From the NCBI RefSeq assembly GCF_031453555.1, contig NZ_JAVIZM010000001.1:2363001-2427000 (forward strand): DNA of 64,000 bases. The letters are read 5' to 3'. Under the pieces are notes generated by a model. That model did no database searches. It was not told the origin of the DNA and saw nothing but the letters and a program-made list of their open reading frames with translations. This stretch comes from Bacillus sp. SLBN-46 (GTDB lineage: Bacteria > Bacillota > Bacilli > Bacillales > Cytobacillaceae). The stretch's first letter is position 1; every line of letters starts with the position of its first letter. The position numbers were made by a program, and so were the translations under genes. Positions 9,199 to 18,280 of this stretch are shown one piece after another.

Positions 9199-10839
9199 AT
9201 GACAGCTTTATTAAATTGTACTATTGGAAAATTATTAGAAGAAAAAGCAGAATTACATCCAGACCATACAGCAGTAATCTATTCAGATCGAAATTTAAGA
9301 TGGACCTATCGTGAATTTGACAGTATTTGCAGAAAAGCGGCTAAGGGCTTTATGAAGCTTGGTATAGATAAAGGGGAACAATTAGCAGCGTGGTCGAGTA
9401 ACACTCCTGAATGGCTTGTAACCCAATTTGCTACAGGTAAAATGGGGGCTGTTTTGGTTACTGTGAATACCAACTATCGTACAGCTGAACTCGAGTATTT
9501 ATTAAAACAATCTGATTCTACTACCATTCTTTTAATGGATATTTGGAAGGATTCATCTTATATAGATATGATTTACGAAATTGTTCCTGAATTGAAGAAC
9601 GCAGAACCTGGGAAGGTGAATAGTAGCAGACTTCCTTTTTTAAAGAATGTAATTGTTCTTGGTGATAAGAAGTATCCAGGTACCTTTTCCTGGGAGGATA
9701 TCATGCTACTGGGTGAAGAGGTCACCGATGAAGAATTAAACCGACGGATGGACTCCCTAGAGCCTGATGATGTGATTAATATGCAGTATACCTCTGGGAC
9801 TACTGGATTTCCAAAAGGTGTTATGCTCACACATTACAACATCGTCAATAACGGATTTAATATTGCTAATTGCATGAAACTGACTGTTGAAGACAGGCTT
9901 TGTATCCCTGTCCCATTTTTTCATTGCTTTGGTTGTGTCCTTGGTACGATGGCATGTGTTTCTGTCGGTGCAACAATGGTTCCAGTTCAAGATTTTAATC
10001 CGAAAAAAGTGCTTCAAACGGTTCAAGATGAAAAGTGTACCGGCCTCCATGGTGTGCCAACGATGTTTATTGCAGAACTGAATGAGCCAGATTTTGATAA
10101 TTATGACCTATCAACGTTGCGAACAGGTATTATGGCAGGATCCAACTGTCCGATTGAGGTAATGAAGGCTGTCATTGAAAAAATGGGCGTTAGAGAAATA
10201 ACGATTGCCTATGGACAAACAGAATCTTCACCTGTTATTACCCAAACCAGGACTGACGATCCAATAGAATTACGAGTCGAATCAGTTGGGAAAGCACTTC
10301 CAAACGTTGAGGTGAAAATTGTTAAACCTGGATCAAACCAAGAAGTGGAACGAGGTGTGCAGGGGGAACTATGCACAAGAGGTTACCATGTAATGAAGGG
10401 ATATTATAAAAATTCAGCAGCAACAAATGATGCAATTGATCAGGATGGATGGTTACATACGGGTGATTTAGCCATTATGGATGAAAATGGATATTGCAAG
10501 GTTACTGGTCGTTTGAAGGATATGATTATCAGAGGAGGAGAAAATATTTATCCTCGTGAGATTGAGGAGTTTCTCTATTCCCATCCGAAAATACTCGATA
10601 TCCAAGTGATAGGTGTTGCAGACGAAGTGTACGGTGAGGAAGTTATGGCGTGGATCATATTAAAAGAGGGAGAAAAAGCATCTGCAGATGAGATTAAGGA
10701 ATATTGTATTGGTAAGATTTCTAAGCATAAAATCCCTAACTACATTGAGTTTACAGAGTCATTTCCAATGACTGCATCAGGAAAAATTCAAAAATACCGG
10801 TTACGAGAGAATGCTAGAAATGTAGTGGCAAAGCATTAA
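9199..10839 (+). CDS. AMP-forming acyl-CoA synthetase (YngI-like)
   Basis: Activates a carboxylic acid, probably a fatty acid, to its CoA thioester through an acyl-adenylate. It is 546 aa, with the ANL-family P-loop YTSGTTGFPKG, the acceptor motif AYGQTESSP, GWLHTGDLA, the hinge GRLKDMI and the catalytic lysine near the end in TASGKIQK. Length and N-terminus resemble B. subtilis YngI more than LcfA. Monocistronic. The cre-like site upstream suggests repression by sugar, as for other fatty-acid degradation genes. Chain-length specificity cannot be read. Confidence 0.88.
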   Translation: MTALLNCTIGKLLEEKAELHPDHTAVIYSDRNLRWTYREFDSICRKAAKGFMKLGIDKGEQLAAWSSNTPEWLVTQFATGKMGAVLVTVNTNYRTAELEYLLKQSDSTTILLMDIWKDSSYIDMIYEIVPELKNAEPGKVNSSRLPFLKNVIVLGDKKYPGTFSWEDIMLLGEEVTDEELNRRMDSLEPDDVINMQYTSGTTGFPKGVMLTHYNIVNNGFNIANCMKLTVEDRLCIPVPFFHCFGCVLGTMACVSVGATMVPVQDFNPKKVLQTVQDEKCTGLHGVPTMFIAELNEPDFDNYDLSTLRTGIMAGSNCPIEVMKAVIEKMGVREITIAYGQTESSPVITQTRTDDPIELRVESVGKALPNVEVKIVKPGSNQEVERGVQGELCTRGYHVMKGYYKNSAATNDAIDQDGWLHTGDLAIMDENGYCKVTGRLKDMIIRGGENIYPREIEEFLYSHPKILDIQVIGVADEVYGEEVMAWIILKEGEKASADEIKEYCIGKISKHKIPNYIEFTESFPMTASGKIQKYRLRENARNVVAKH

Positions 10840-10926
10840 TTTTTTCAAGGGTAGATGAAGGGATATTGTTGCGTATCAAGGGTTGTATTGATTATACTAA
10901 TAATTGGACAAAGACGGAAAGGAACG

Positions 10927-11139
10927 ATGGCAACAATGATTCATTTATCATGGCGTGAGCGGGAAACCGTTAAGAAAGTAAAATGCGTTCATACAGAGGC
11001 GGAGAAATACCTGGTCAACAATGCACTGACAGCAGGGAAGATTTATGATGTAAAAAATGAAACTGAGGAATTTTATTATATCATTGACAATACTGGTAAA
11101 GTCGGTGGCTTTTACAAGGATTACTTTCAAGATGTATAA
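10927..11139 (+). CDS. Conserved small protein, 70 aa (DUF6501-like)
   Basis: ATG at 10927 (MATMIHLSW) follows GGAAAGGAACG; an upstream in-frame extension to 10855 lacks a site and is rejected. The sequence MIHLSWRERETVKKVKC, VKNETEEFYYIIDN and KVGGFYKDYF looks like a compact beta-rich domain common in Bacillus genomes; I believe it belongs to DUF6501 but cannot confirm that. No membrane segment. Function unknown. Confidence 0.72.
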   Translation: MATMIHLSWRERETVKKVKCVHTEAEKYLVNNALTAGKIYDVKNETEEFYYIIDNTGKVGGFYKDYFQDV

Positions 11140-11180
11140 ATTGATTCATTTTCACTAGAGGGGAAATAGTACGGAAAAAA

Positions 11181-11206
11181 GATGCCTGGTACGAGTACCA
11201 GGCATC
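11181..11206. terminator. Bidirectional terminator
   Basis: GATGCCTGGTA (11181-11191) and TACCAGGCATC (11196-11206), 11-bp perfect stem with a 4-nt loop, A-rich on the left and T5 on the right. Separates the DUF6501-like gene from the convergent yidC pseudogene. Confidence 0.85.
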
Positions 11207-11220
11207 TTTTTGTTATCCTT

Positions 11221-12011
11221 TTATTTTTGTTTAACTTGTACTTCAGGTTTTTTGCTTTGATATAGGCTGCGGCTAATGAAGGTTTGAACAATTAAAAATG
11301 TACCCCCTACAACCCAATAAAGAGGGAGGGCGGCAGGTGCATTAAAAGAGAACATAACAATCATTAATGGAGAAAGCAAGCCCATATACTTCATTTGTTC
11401 CTGCTGTTGTGTCGGCATATTGGATTGGGATACTTTAAATTGAAAAATAATAAATTAGCCCAGCAATAATGGTAATGACTATATCAGGATGTCCAAGACT
11501 AAACCATAAAAATTCGTGTGTCTTAATCTCCTCAGAACCTCTAATCGCATAATAGAAGCCAGTTAAAATAGGCATTTGTATGAGAATAGGTAGACAGCCC
11601 ATATTTAGTGGATTGACACCATGCTTTTGATAAAGGCCCATCATTTCTGCTTGAAGTTCTTGTTTTTTCTTAGGATCTTTTTCGGCCTTCATTTTCTTTT
11701 GAATAACATCCATCTCAGGTTTTAGTACATCCATTTTTTCTTTCATAGCCATTTGATTCTTATATTGTTTTAACATTAAAGGCATTAGGATAAGTCGTAT
11801 AATCAAGGTTACAAGAATAATCGCTAATCCGTAATTTCCACCAAAAAAATCTGCTACTGAATGAATGGTAAATGAAAATGGATTCACAAAATAAGTATGG
11901 AAAAATCCGTCGTTTTTACCGCTTTGAGTCTGAGCTGAACAAGCGAGATAATAGGAATGTTGTAATAGTTAGAATAGAGATAATTATAAGTGAAGAACGT
12001 TTCGTTTTCAT
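11221..12011 (-). pseudogene. yidC: YidC/OxaA membrane insertase, broken by two frameshifts
   Basis: Lipoprotein-type insertase of the SpoIIIJ/YqjG class. ATG at 12011 follows TTAGGAGGAAAT. The reading frame is lost inside the signal peptide near 11945 (the lipobox LACS appears in the next frame), then continues as NPFSFTIHS...GNYGLAIILVTLIIRL to 11435. A second shift at an A5 run (11443-11447 on the plus strand) leads to the last block, MKYMGLLSPLM...ALPLYWVVGG. Combined length is about 255 aa, normal for the family. Either a real pseudogene or sequencing errors; the second shift is in a homopolymer, the first is not. Confidence 0.8.
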
Positions 12012-12040
12012 ATTTCCTCCTAAAGTGTGTTAGTGTTTTT

Positions 12041-12334
12041 TTAAAATGAAAATAGGAAGGAAATTGGTTCTTCAGAATCATCCTTTGAACATTCTTTTCT
12101 ACGAATATATTTAACAATTCTATTTAATATCATATTGCCATTTAAACAGCTTTTTTTTCGGTAAAAAAACAAAGGCTGGATCATTTTTGTGTCGGCAGGA
12201 TTAGTTTGAGAACCATTAAATGAATATTCAACGCCCCATGCCCATAAAAATTTTAATGTAATACCTACGTATATACTGACGTATAGCGCGTTTAAGGCAT
12301 GAATATCTGAATGATCGATGAGCAATTGAAACAA
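12041..12334 (-). CDS. Uncertain open frame upstream of yidC, 97 aa
   Basis: TTG at 12334 with AGAGGTGAT five to six bases before it; ends 30 bases before the yidC start on the same strand. Contains one possibly membrane-spanning stretch (LYVSIYVGITLKFLWAW). No family recognised, and the composition is not convincing. It could be a real small membrane protein, a decayed gene, or chance. Confidence 0.3.
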   Translation of the reverse strand: MFQLLIDHSDIHALNALYVSIYVGITLKFLWAWGVEYSFNGSQTNPADTKMIQPLFFYRKKSCLNGNMILNRIVKYIRRKECSKDDSEEPISFLFSF

Positions 12335-12542
12335 AAATAATCACCTCTTTTAAATGCCAATGATATGAGTATAAAGGAGAATAGGTAAAGAATCAATTTA
12401 TTGTTTGGCATAATACCAGAATATGAAGAGTTTGCTAAAGTTTTTCAAACTTATTAAGAGGATGTTGTTTAAGTTTTTACTTTTAACAAATATTAAGTAA
12501 GATTAACTGTACTTTTTTCTAAATAGAGTAAGGTGGTGCCAC

Positions 12543-14122
12543 GTGGAGCATCTAGATTTACATCTTATTTTTGTGATGTCTTTATTTCTTGTTATGATTG
12601 CGGCGGGTATTACGGCGATTGCCAAGAAATTTAAGCAACCATACCCTATTGCTTTAGTGATCGTAGGGGCTTTGATCGGTTTAATCAATTTTCCTACGTT
12701 AGAGCCATTAAAGAACTTTATTACACAAGGAGAAGTATTCCATTTTGTCATTGTCACTTTGTTTTTACCAGCCCTGTTAGGTGAAGCATCGTTAAAACTA
12801 CCTTTTGACGAGTTGAAGACCAATAAGATCCCTATACTTTCTCTGGCATTTGGTGGAACATTATTGTCGTTCCTCATTGTTGGTTTCTCGACCTATTATC
12901 TTTTGGGCTTAACAATTACAGCAGCCTTTGTATTTGGGGCTTTGATTTGAGTGCTACCGACCCGGTAAGTGTCTTAAGTATTTTTAAAAGCATCGGTGTA
13001 AATAAAAGATTGGCAATAGTCGTAGAAGGAGAAAGCTTATTCAACGATGGAATGGCAGTGGTTCTTTTTCAACTTTCTGCATTTTATTTATTATCCTATA
13101 TAGACTTAGGGTGGGAAGGGTTAGGTCTAGGAGCATGGACTTTTGTGAAAGTCATATTCCTTGGCTTACTAATCGGGGGAGCACTTGGATATGGGTTTTC
13201 AATTTTAACAAAGTTCTATGATGATTATCCTCTTGAGATTATTTTCAGTATTATTTTATTTTATGGATCTTATCTTTTAGCTGAAAGTATACATGCTTCT
13301 GGAGTCATAGCTGTTGTTGTTGCTGCGATGATTTTTGGTAATTTTGGTGCAAGAATTGGAATGACTCCTACTACCAAATTAAATATCGGGAATTTTTGGG
13401 ACGTCGCCGCTCTACTAGCGAATTCAATTGTTTTTTTAATGGTAGGGCTTGAAATAACAAGAATTGGGATCTTTAATAAATGGGGAACAATTTTTGCAGC
13501 AATAGGTATTGTTTTGGTAGCGAGAAGTGTGGCAGTCTATGCAAGTTTAGCATTCATCAAAAATTTTCCTCATTCCTGGAAACATATCATTAATTGGGGT
13601 GGACTAAAGGGTTCATTATCGATTGCACTAGCATTGAGCCTTCCTTACGATTTCAAGGGAAGAGATGAGTTATTAGTATTAACTTTTTTCGTGGTTTTCT
13701 TCTCCCTGGTTGTTCAAGGCTTATCAGTGAAAACACTAATCAGAGTTCTTGGTGTAAACCCAAAAGTAGAAGCGGCCAGTGAATATGAGTATTTAATAAC
13801 CAAAATTCATCAATTTGAAGCTGCAATTGAAGAAATTCACAAAGTGAGAAAGAGGCTTTTTATTACGGAATCACTTTCTAATGAGCTTGTTAAGGAGTAT
13901 GAAGATAAAAAGGGATCCGTTGAAAAACAGATTCAAAAATTATATCAGGATCATATTGAATTAAAAGAAAATCAAAAAAATTTACTTTTAAGGCAGGCAT
14001 TGTATGCTGAATACGAAGCGATCAGTGATTTATCTAGAGATGATGTTATCTCAAATGAAGTAGCAGACAAGGAGCGTGCCAAAATTATGGATGTACTAGT
14101 GAATCTCGACGAAGAACATTAA
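12543..14122 (+). pseudogene. Na+/H+ antiporter (CPA1/NhaP type), frameshifted
   Basis: A cation/proton antiporter with about 12 helices plus a C-terminal cytoplasmic coiled region (KVRKRLFITESL onward). The gene starts at GTG 12543 behind AAGGTGGTG and runs in frame to a TGA at 12948-12950. The next frame continues SATDPVSVLSIFKSIG, exactly the sequence that should follow FGALI, and runs to 14122. The shift corresponds to two extra bases (or one lost) at 12945-12950. Ion-binding motifs (ATDP, and EGESLFNDG downstream) are preserved on either side. Recent inactivation or a sequence error. Confidence 0.82.
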
Positions 14123-14127
14123 TAACA

Positions 14128-14159
14128 AAAAGGCTGACCTTAAGAAGGGTCAGCCTTTT
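14128..14159. terminator. Bidirectional terminator, antiporter / pflA
   Basis: AAAAGGCTGACC (14128-14139) and GGTCAGCCTTTT (14148-14159), perfect 12-bp stem. Carries the AGGCTGAC core found in several terminators of this window. Confidence 0.87.
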
Positions 14160-14184
14160 ATGAAAGAATCAACCTCGTTAAACG

Positions 14185-14937
14185 TTATTCTTTCTCTAAT
14201 GGTGTTTTCCAATGAGCTGTTAGCATCTGATAGGCATATTCTACTTTAGCCTCGGATGGTGGTTCTATATGCTTGAGAGGATATTCAAGTCCAAGTGCTT
14301 CCCATTTATAAACCCCTAGTTTATGGTAAGGAAGGATTTCAACCTTCTGAACATTTTCAAGGGTTCCGATGAATTCTCCGAGTTTCTGCAGGTCCGCTTG
14401 ATCATCTGTAACTGTTGGGACAAGAACATGTCTCACCCAAATTGGAATTTTTCGATCAGATAAAAATTTCGCAAACTCAAGAATGTGATCATTTGCCATT
14501 CCGGTAAGCTGAATATGTTTCTTTCGGTTAATATGCTTCAAGTCTAGAAGGACAAGATCAGTGTAAAGCAAGAGCTCTTCAAGCTGTTCGATGAAAAGCT
14601 TAGAATGGGAGAAACAACCTCCGGAAGAATCTATAGTGGTATGAATCCCTTTCTTTTTGCATTCCTTAAATAATGCAGTAAGGAAAGGGATTTGTAATAA
14701 GGGTTCACCACCACTAACAGTAATACCACCACCTGAAGCCTGAATGAAGGGGAGATAACTCATGAGATCTTCCATTATGTCAGAAACAGTCATTTGCTTA
14801 CCTGAGCCGATTTCCCAAGTATCTGCGTTATGACAGAATTGGCACCGTAATAAGCAGCCTTGTGTAAAAATCACGTACCTTATTCCAGGTCCGTCAACTG
14901 TGCCTAAAGTTTCAATGGAATGTACATTTCCAATCAT
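14185..14937 (-). CDS. pflA: Pyruvate formate-lyase activating enzyme PflA
   Basis: Radical SAM enzyme that installs the glycyl radical on PflB. It is 250 aa from ATG 14937 (MIGNVHSIETLG), which has AAAGGGG at the right distance; the in-frame ATG six codons earlier lies in that site. The [4Fe-4S] cysteines are C28, C32 and C35 in GCLLRCQFC. SGGEPLLQ and an overall length typical of PflA follow. Co-directional with pflB, 69 bases downstream of it, so probably one pflBA transcript. Confidence 0.95.
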   Translation of the reverse strand: MIGNVHSIETLGTVDGPGIRYVIFTQGCLLRCQFCHNADTWEIGSGKQMTVSDIMEDLMSYLPFIQASGGGITVSGGEPLLQIPFLTALFKECKKKGIHTTIDSSGGCFSHSKLFIEQLEELLLYTDLVLLDLKHINRKKHIQLTGMANDHILEFAKFLSDRKIPIWVRHVLVPTVTDDQADLQKLGEFIGTLENVQKVEILPYHKLGVYKWEALGLEYPLKHIEPPSEAKVEYAYQMLTAHWKTPLEKE

Positions 14938-15006
14938 GATAATATCCCCTTTCATTTATCAGGGAGGCTGGCCCATTTGTATTTGAGTCGGCCTCATTTA
15001 GCTTTT

Positions 15007-17232
15007 TTATAATGACTCATGGAAAGTCCGATTAATAACGTCAAGCTGTTGTTCTTTAGTTAATTTAATAAAGTTTACCGCATAACCAGAAACACGAATG
15101 GTTAATTGTGGATACAGCTCAGGATGTTCCATTGCGTCGATTAAAGTTTCTCTATTAAAGACGTTAACATTTAGGTGATGTCCAGATTTAATGGCATAGC
15201 CATCTAATATAGAAACAAGGTTGCAAATCTGATTCTCTTCTTCTTTTCCTAGTGCTTTTGGTACAATGGAGAAAGTGTTGGAAATTCCATCCATCGCATA
15301 GCTGTATGGAATTTTTGCAACAGATGATAAAGATGCCAAGGTTCCCTTTGTATCACGACCATGCATTGGATTGGCACCAGGAGCAAAAGGTTCTCCCGCA
15401 CGGCGTCCATCAGGAGTGTTACCAGTTTTCTTTCCATAGACCACGTTTGAAGTGATTGTTAAAACAGATAAGGTATGAAGTGAATCGCGATAGGTTGCAT
15501 GTTTGCGCAATTTCTTCATAAAGGTCTCAACAATTTCAACTGCTATACTATCCACGCGATCATCATTGTTTCCGTATTTAGGAAAATCTCCCTTAATTTC
15601 AAAGTCAACTGCAATACCATTTTCATCACGTATTACTTTCACTTCACCATATTTAATCGCACTTAATGAGTCAGCGACTACACTTAAACCAGCAATTCCA
15701 GTTGCCATAGTACGAAGTATTTTTGTATCATGTAAAGCCATTTCAATGCGTTCATAGCTGTATTTATCATGCATATAATGAATAACATTTAGGGTATTAA
15801 TATATAAACCTGCTAACCATTCCATCATTTGGTCAAAGCGTTGCATAACTTCTTTAAAGTCCAGTACTTCTGCTGTTATTGGCAAATACTGTGGACCAAC
15901 TTGAATTTTTAATTTTTCATCTACACCACCGTTAATGGAGTAAAGAAGAGCTTTAGCTAAATTTGCCCGTGCACCGAAGAATTGCATTTGCTTTCCAATT
16001 TCCATCGCGGATACACAGCAGGCAATTCCATAGTCATCGCCGTATTCAGGGCGCATGATATCATCGTTTTCATATTGAATGGAGCTAGTTTTAATCGACA
16101 TCTTTGCACAATATTTTTTAAAGTTTTCAGGTAGCTGCGGAGACCATAGAACGGTTAAATTTGGCTCTGGAGCTGGTCCTAAGTTATCTAGTGAATGTAG
16201 GAAACGGAAAGAGCTTTTTGTTACAAGAGAGCGACCGTCCTGTGCCATTCCTCCGATAGACTCTGTTACCCATGTAGGGTCCCCGCTGAATAATTCATTA
16301 TAATCGGGAGTACGGGCAAATTTCACTAAGCGAAGCTTCATAATAAAGTGATCAACGATTTCTTGTGCATCTTCCTCAGTGATTGTGCCAGCCTGTAAAT
16401 CTCTTTCGATGTAAATATCTAAAAATGTTGAAACTCGTCCAAGACTCATTGCTGCACCGTTTTGTTCCTTAATTGCTGCAAGGTAGCCAAGATATAGCCA
16501 CTGGAATGCTTCTTGTGCGTTAGTAGCAGGTCGAGAAAGGTCGAAACCATAGCTAGTACCTAATTCCTTTAGTTCATATAAAGCACGGATTTGCTCTGCA
16601 ATTTCTTCGCGGAGACGCATATTGTCTTCGTTCATTACCTTGCTTATATTTTTTTTATCTAGTTGCTTTTGCTGGATAAGGAAGTCAACACCATATAAAG
16701 CTACACGGCGATAGTCACCTATGATACGTCCACGCCCGTATGCATCTGGAAGTCCAGTAATAATTGCTGCCTTTCGAGCAAGCATCATTTCATCAGTATA
16801 GGCATCGAAAACACCCTGATTGTGAGTTTTACGGTATTCTGTGAAGATTCTTTCGATTTCAGGATTCAATTGGTAGCCGTATGCTTCACATGCACTTTTA
16901 GCCATCCGAATACCGCCGAAGGGCTGTAAAGAACGATTAAATGGTTTGTCAGTTTGTACTCCCACTACTTTTTCAAGGTCTTCATTAAGGTAACCTGGCC
17001 CATGTGAAGTAATAGTAGAAACAGTTTCTGTGTCCATATCAAGAACACCGCCGTTTTCACGCTCTTGCTTTGTTAATTCCATTACCTGTTCCCAAAGGTT
17101 TTTTGTAGCTTCAGTTGCATCTGCTAAAAAAGAATCATTTCCTTCATAAGGCTTATAATTTCTAAGTATAAAATCTCGAACATTAACTTCTTTCGTCCAA
17201 GTACCTTTATCAAATCCTTGCCATTGTTCCAT
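15007..17232 (-). CDS. pflB: Formate acetyltransferase (pyruvate formate-lyase) PflB
   Basis: Splits pyruvate with CoA into acetyl-CoA and formate under anaerobiosis. It is 741 aa. The adjacent active-site cysteines are in GIACCVSAM and the radical glycine is in RVSGYAVNF near the C-terminus. The ATG at 17232 follows AGAGGTGAAAAACG. First gene of pflBA, with an FNR-like site upstream. The formate made here is the natural substrate for the formate dehydrogenase at 42.2 kb. Confidence 0.97.
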   Translation of the reverse strand: MEQWQGFDKGTWTKEVNVRDFILRNYKPYEGNDSFLADATEATKNLWEQVMELTKQERENGGVLDMDTETVSTITSHGPGYLNEDLEKVVGVQTDKPFNRSLQPFGGIRMAKSACEAYGYQLNPEIERIFTEYRKTHNQGVFDAYTDEMMLARKAAIITGLPDAYGRGRIIGDYRRVALYGVDFLIQQKQLDKKNISKVMNEDNMRLREEIAEQIRALYELKELGTSYGFDLSRPATNAQEAFQWLYLGYLAAIKEQNGAAMSLGRVSTFLDIYIERDLQAGTITEEDAQEIVDHFIMKLRLVKFARTPDYNELFSGDPTWVTESIGGMAQDGRSLVTKSSFRFLHSLDNLGPAPEPNLTVLWSPQLPENFKKYCAKMSIKTSSIQYENDDIMRPEYGDDYGIACCVSAMEIGKQMQFFGARANLAKALLYSINGGVDEKLKIQVGPQYLPITAEVLDFKEVMQRFDQMMEWLAGLYINTLNVIHYMHDKYSYERIEMALHDTKILRTMATGIAGLSVVADSLSAIKYGEVKVIRDENGIAVDFEIKGDFPKYGNNDDRVDSIAVEIVETFMKKLRKHATYRDSLHTLSVLTITSNVVYGKKTGNTPDGRRAGEPFAPGANPMHGRDTKGTLASLSSVAKIPYSYAMDGISNTFSIVPKALGKEEENQICNLVSILDGYAIKSGHHLNVNVFNRETLIDAMEHPELYPQLTIRVSGYAVNFIKLTKEQQLDVINRTFHESL

Positions 17233-17284
17233 CGTTTTTCACCTCTTCAATTTATAGAAAACATTAAACTGTTTTACTGTTTAT

Positions 17285-17327
17285 ATCTTACATCGAGTAT
17301 AACAGTTTAAAAGTGATAAATGTCACC
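17285..17327 (-). promoter_or_regulatory. FNR-like site and promoter of pflBA
   Basis: AGTGATAAATGTCACC (17312-17327) matches TGTGA-N6-TCACA at 8 of 10 positions. On the minus strand a TAAGAT -10 element (17290-17285) puts transcription start near 17278, so the site is centred at about -41. A competing TATACT (17301-17296) is also present. The rest of 17233-17541 is AT-rich with no other clear feature. Confidence 0.5.
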
Positions 17328-17541
17328 TGAAAAACAGCTAAATGTTAAGATATTGTGAAGTGTGGATTTTTAGGGGTTTTCAATGACATTTTTTGAACTT
17401 TTTATGAACGGATTAAAAGAAATTTATAAACTGTACTATAAAAAAATAAAGAAAAACAACATCTGTTATACAAGAAGAATTCAATAATAACAACGTATGT
17501 ATAGTGGAAACCCATGAAACAGAGCAACAGAAAAAAGGAAT

Positions 17542-17564
17542 AAGCAGGAGATTTTCTCCTGCTT
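17542..17564 (-). terminator. Terminator of the cupredoxin gene
   Basis: AAGCAGGAGA (17542-17551) and TCTCCTGCTT (17555-17564), a 10-bp stem directly beyond the stop codon of the minus-strand gene; T-rich continuation on that strand. Confidence 0.8.
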
Positions 17565-18017
17565 TTAATCTACTACTATATAAGCAATCATTGGTCCATT
17601 ATGAACTCTGTCCGGATGAATTTCACATATAAGGCGATACGTTCCTTCTTTATTAAACTGAAGGGGGACAATTGTATCTTCTCCTTTTTTTACTTTTCCT
17701 TTCATGGCAGTTCCTTCAATATAAAATGGGTGCTCCTCACCGTTGATTCCACTAATAATTAAACGGACCTTTTCCCCTTTTTCTATTAATATTGTGCCAG
17801 GATCCCAACGGTATGCCTCTATTTCTTTTCCATCTTTCATTTTTGTTTTGAATTCACCTGTTACCATATGGATTTCTCGGATATTCTTATCTGCTTTTTG
17901 ATTAAAAACAGTGGTATCGCCTGCTTTTAACATCATCCAAGCAGAAATACTAGCTATTACGGCGCCAACCGCTAAAAAAAAGAGCAGGGTCTCTTTCTTA
18001 AACACTACAAACTTCAT
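17565..18017 (-). CDS. Membrane-anchored cupredoxin-domain protein, 150 aa
   Basis: One N-terminal helix (about 8-30, LLFFLAVGAVIASISAW) anchors a blue-copper-like domain outside the membrane. Probable copper ligands are the His in EEHPFYIEG and the cluster in LICEIHPDRVHNGPM (Cys, His, Met). The ATG at 18017 has GGAGGCGG upstream. Proteins of this type carry electrons to, or deliver copper for, respiratory or denitrification enzymes. The partner is unknown; the gene is alone between pflB and mprF. It is not CuA: the CxxxC pair is absent. Confidence 0.72.
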   Translation of the reverse strand: MKFVVFKKETLLFFLAVGAVIASISAWMMLKAGDTTVFNQKADKNIREIHMVTGEFKTKMKDGKEIEAYRWDPGTILIEKGEKVRLIISGINGEEHPFYIEGTAMKGKVKKGEDTIVPLQFNKEGTYRLICEIHPDRVHNGPMIAYIVVD

Positions 18018-18280
18018 TAATAACCGCCTCCTAAATTTGTCCTATTTAATACTTATGCATAATAGGTCAGAAAACTTGTCTTCTTTTTAAAACTTTTCTT
18101 CTTGCTAAGGGCTAGGACAATAGGATGCGTACTATTGAATTACAGAGAAAACGGTTGAACCTAAAAGAAAATGTCTACAATGAAGAATAATAAATCATCT
18201 ATCACAGAATATATTTCTTTGTTTTTACAGTTGAAAAGTTTATATTTAAGTCAGGAAAAAAATAATAGGTGGTCATATTG

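Noticed and set aside
9757..10050. Minus-strand frame inside the acyl-CoA ligase gene
   Set aside because: Shadow of a well-conserved gene; no start signal and composition unlike a protein.
12945..12950. Programmed frameshift in the antiporter
   Set aside because: No slippery heptamer or stimulatory structure was seen, and antiporters of this family are not known to use one.
18131..18199. Short frame MRTIELQRKRLN (about 21 aa), faintly Spo0E-like
   Set aside because: Weak ribosome binding site, too short, and the Spo0E signature SQxLD is missing.
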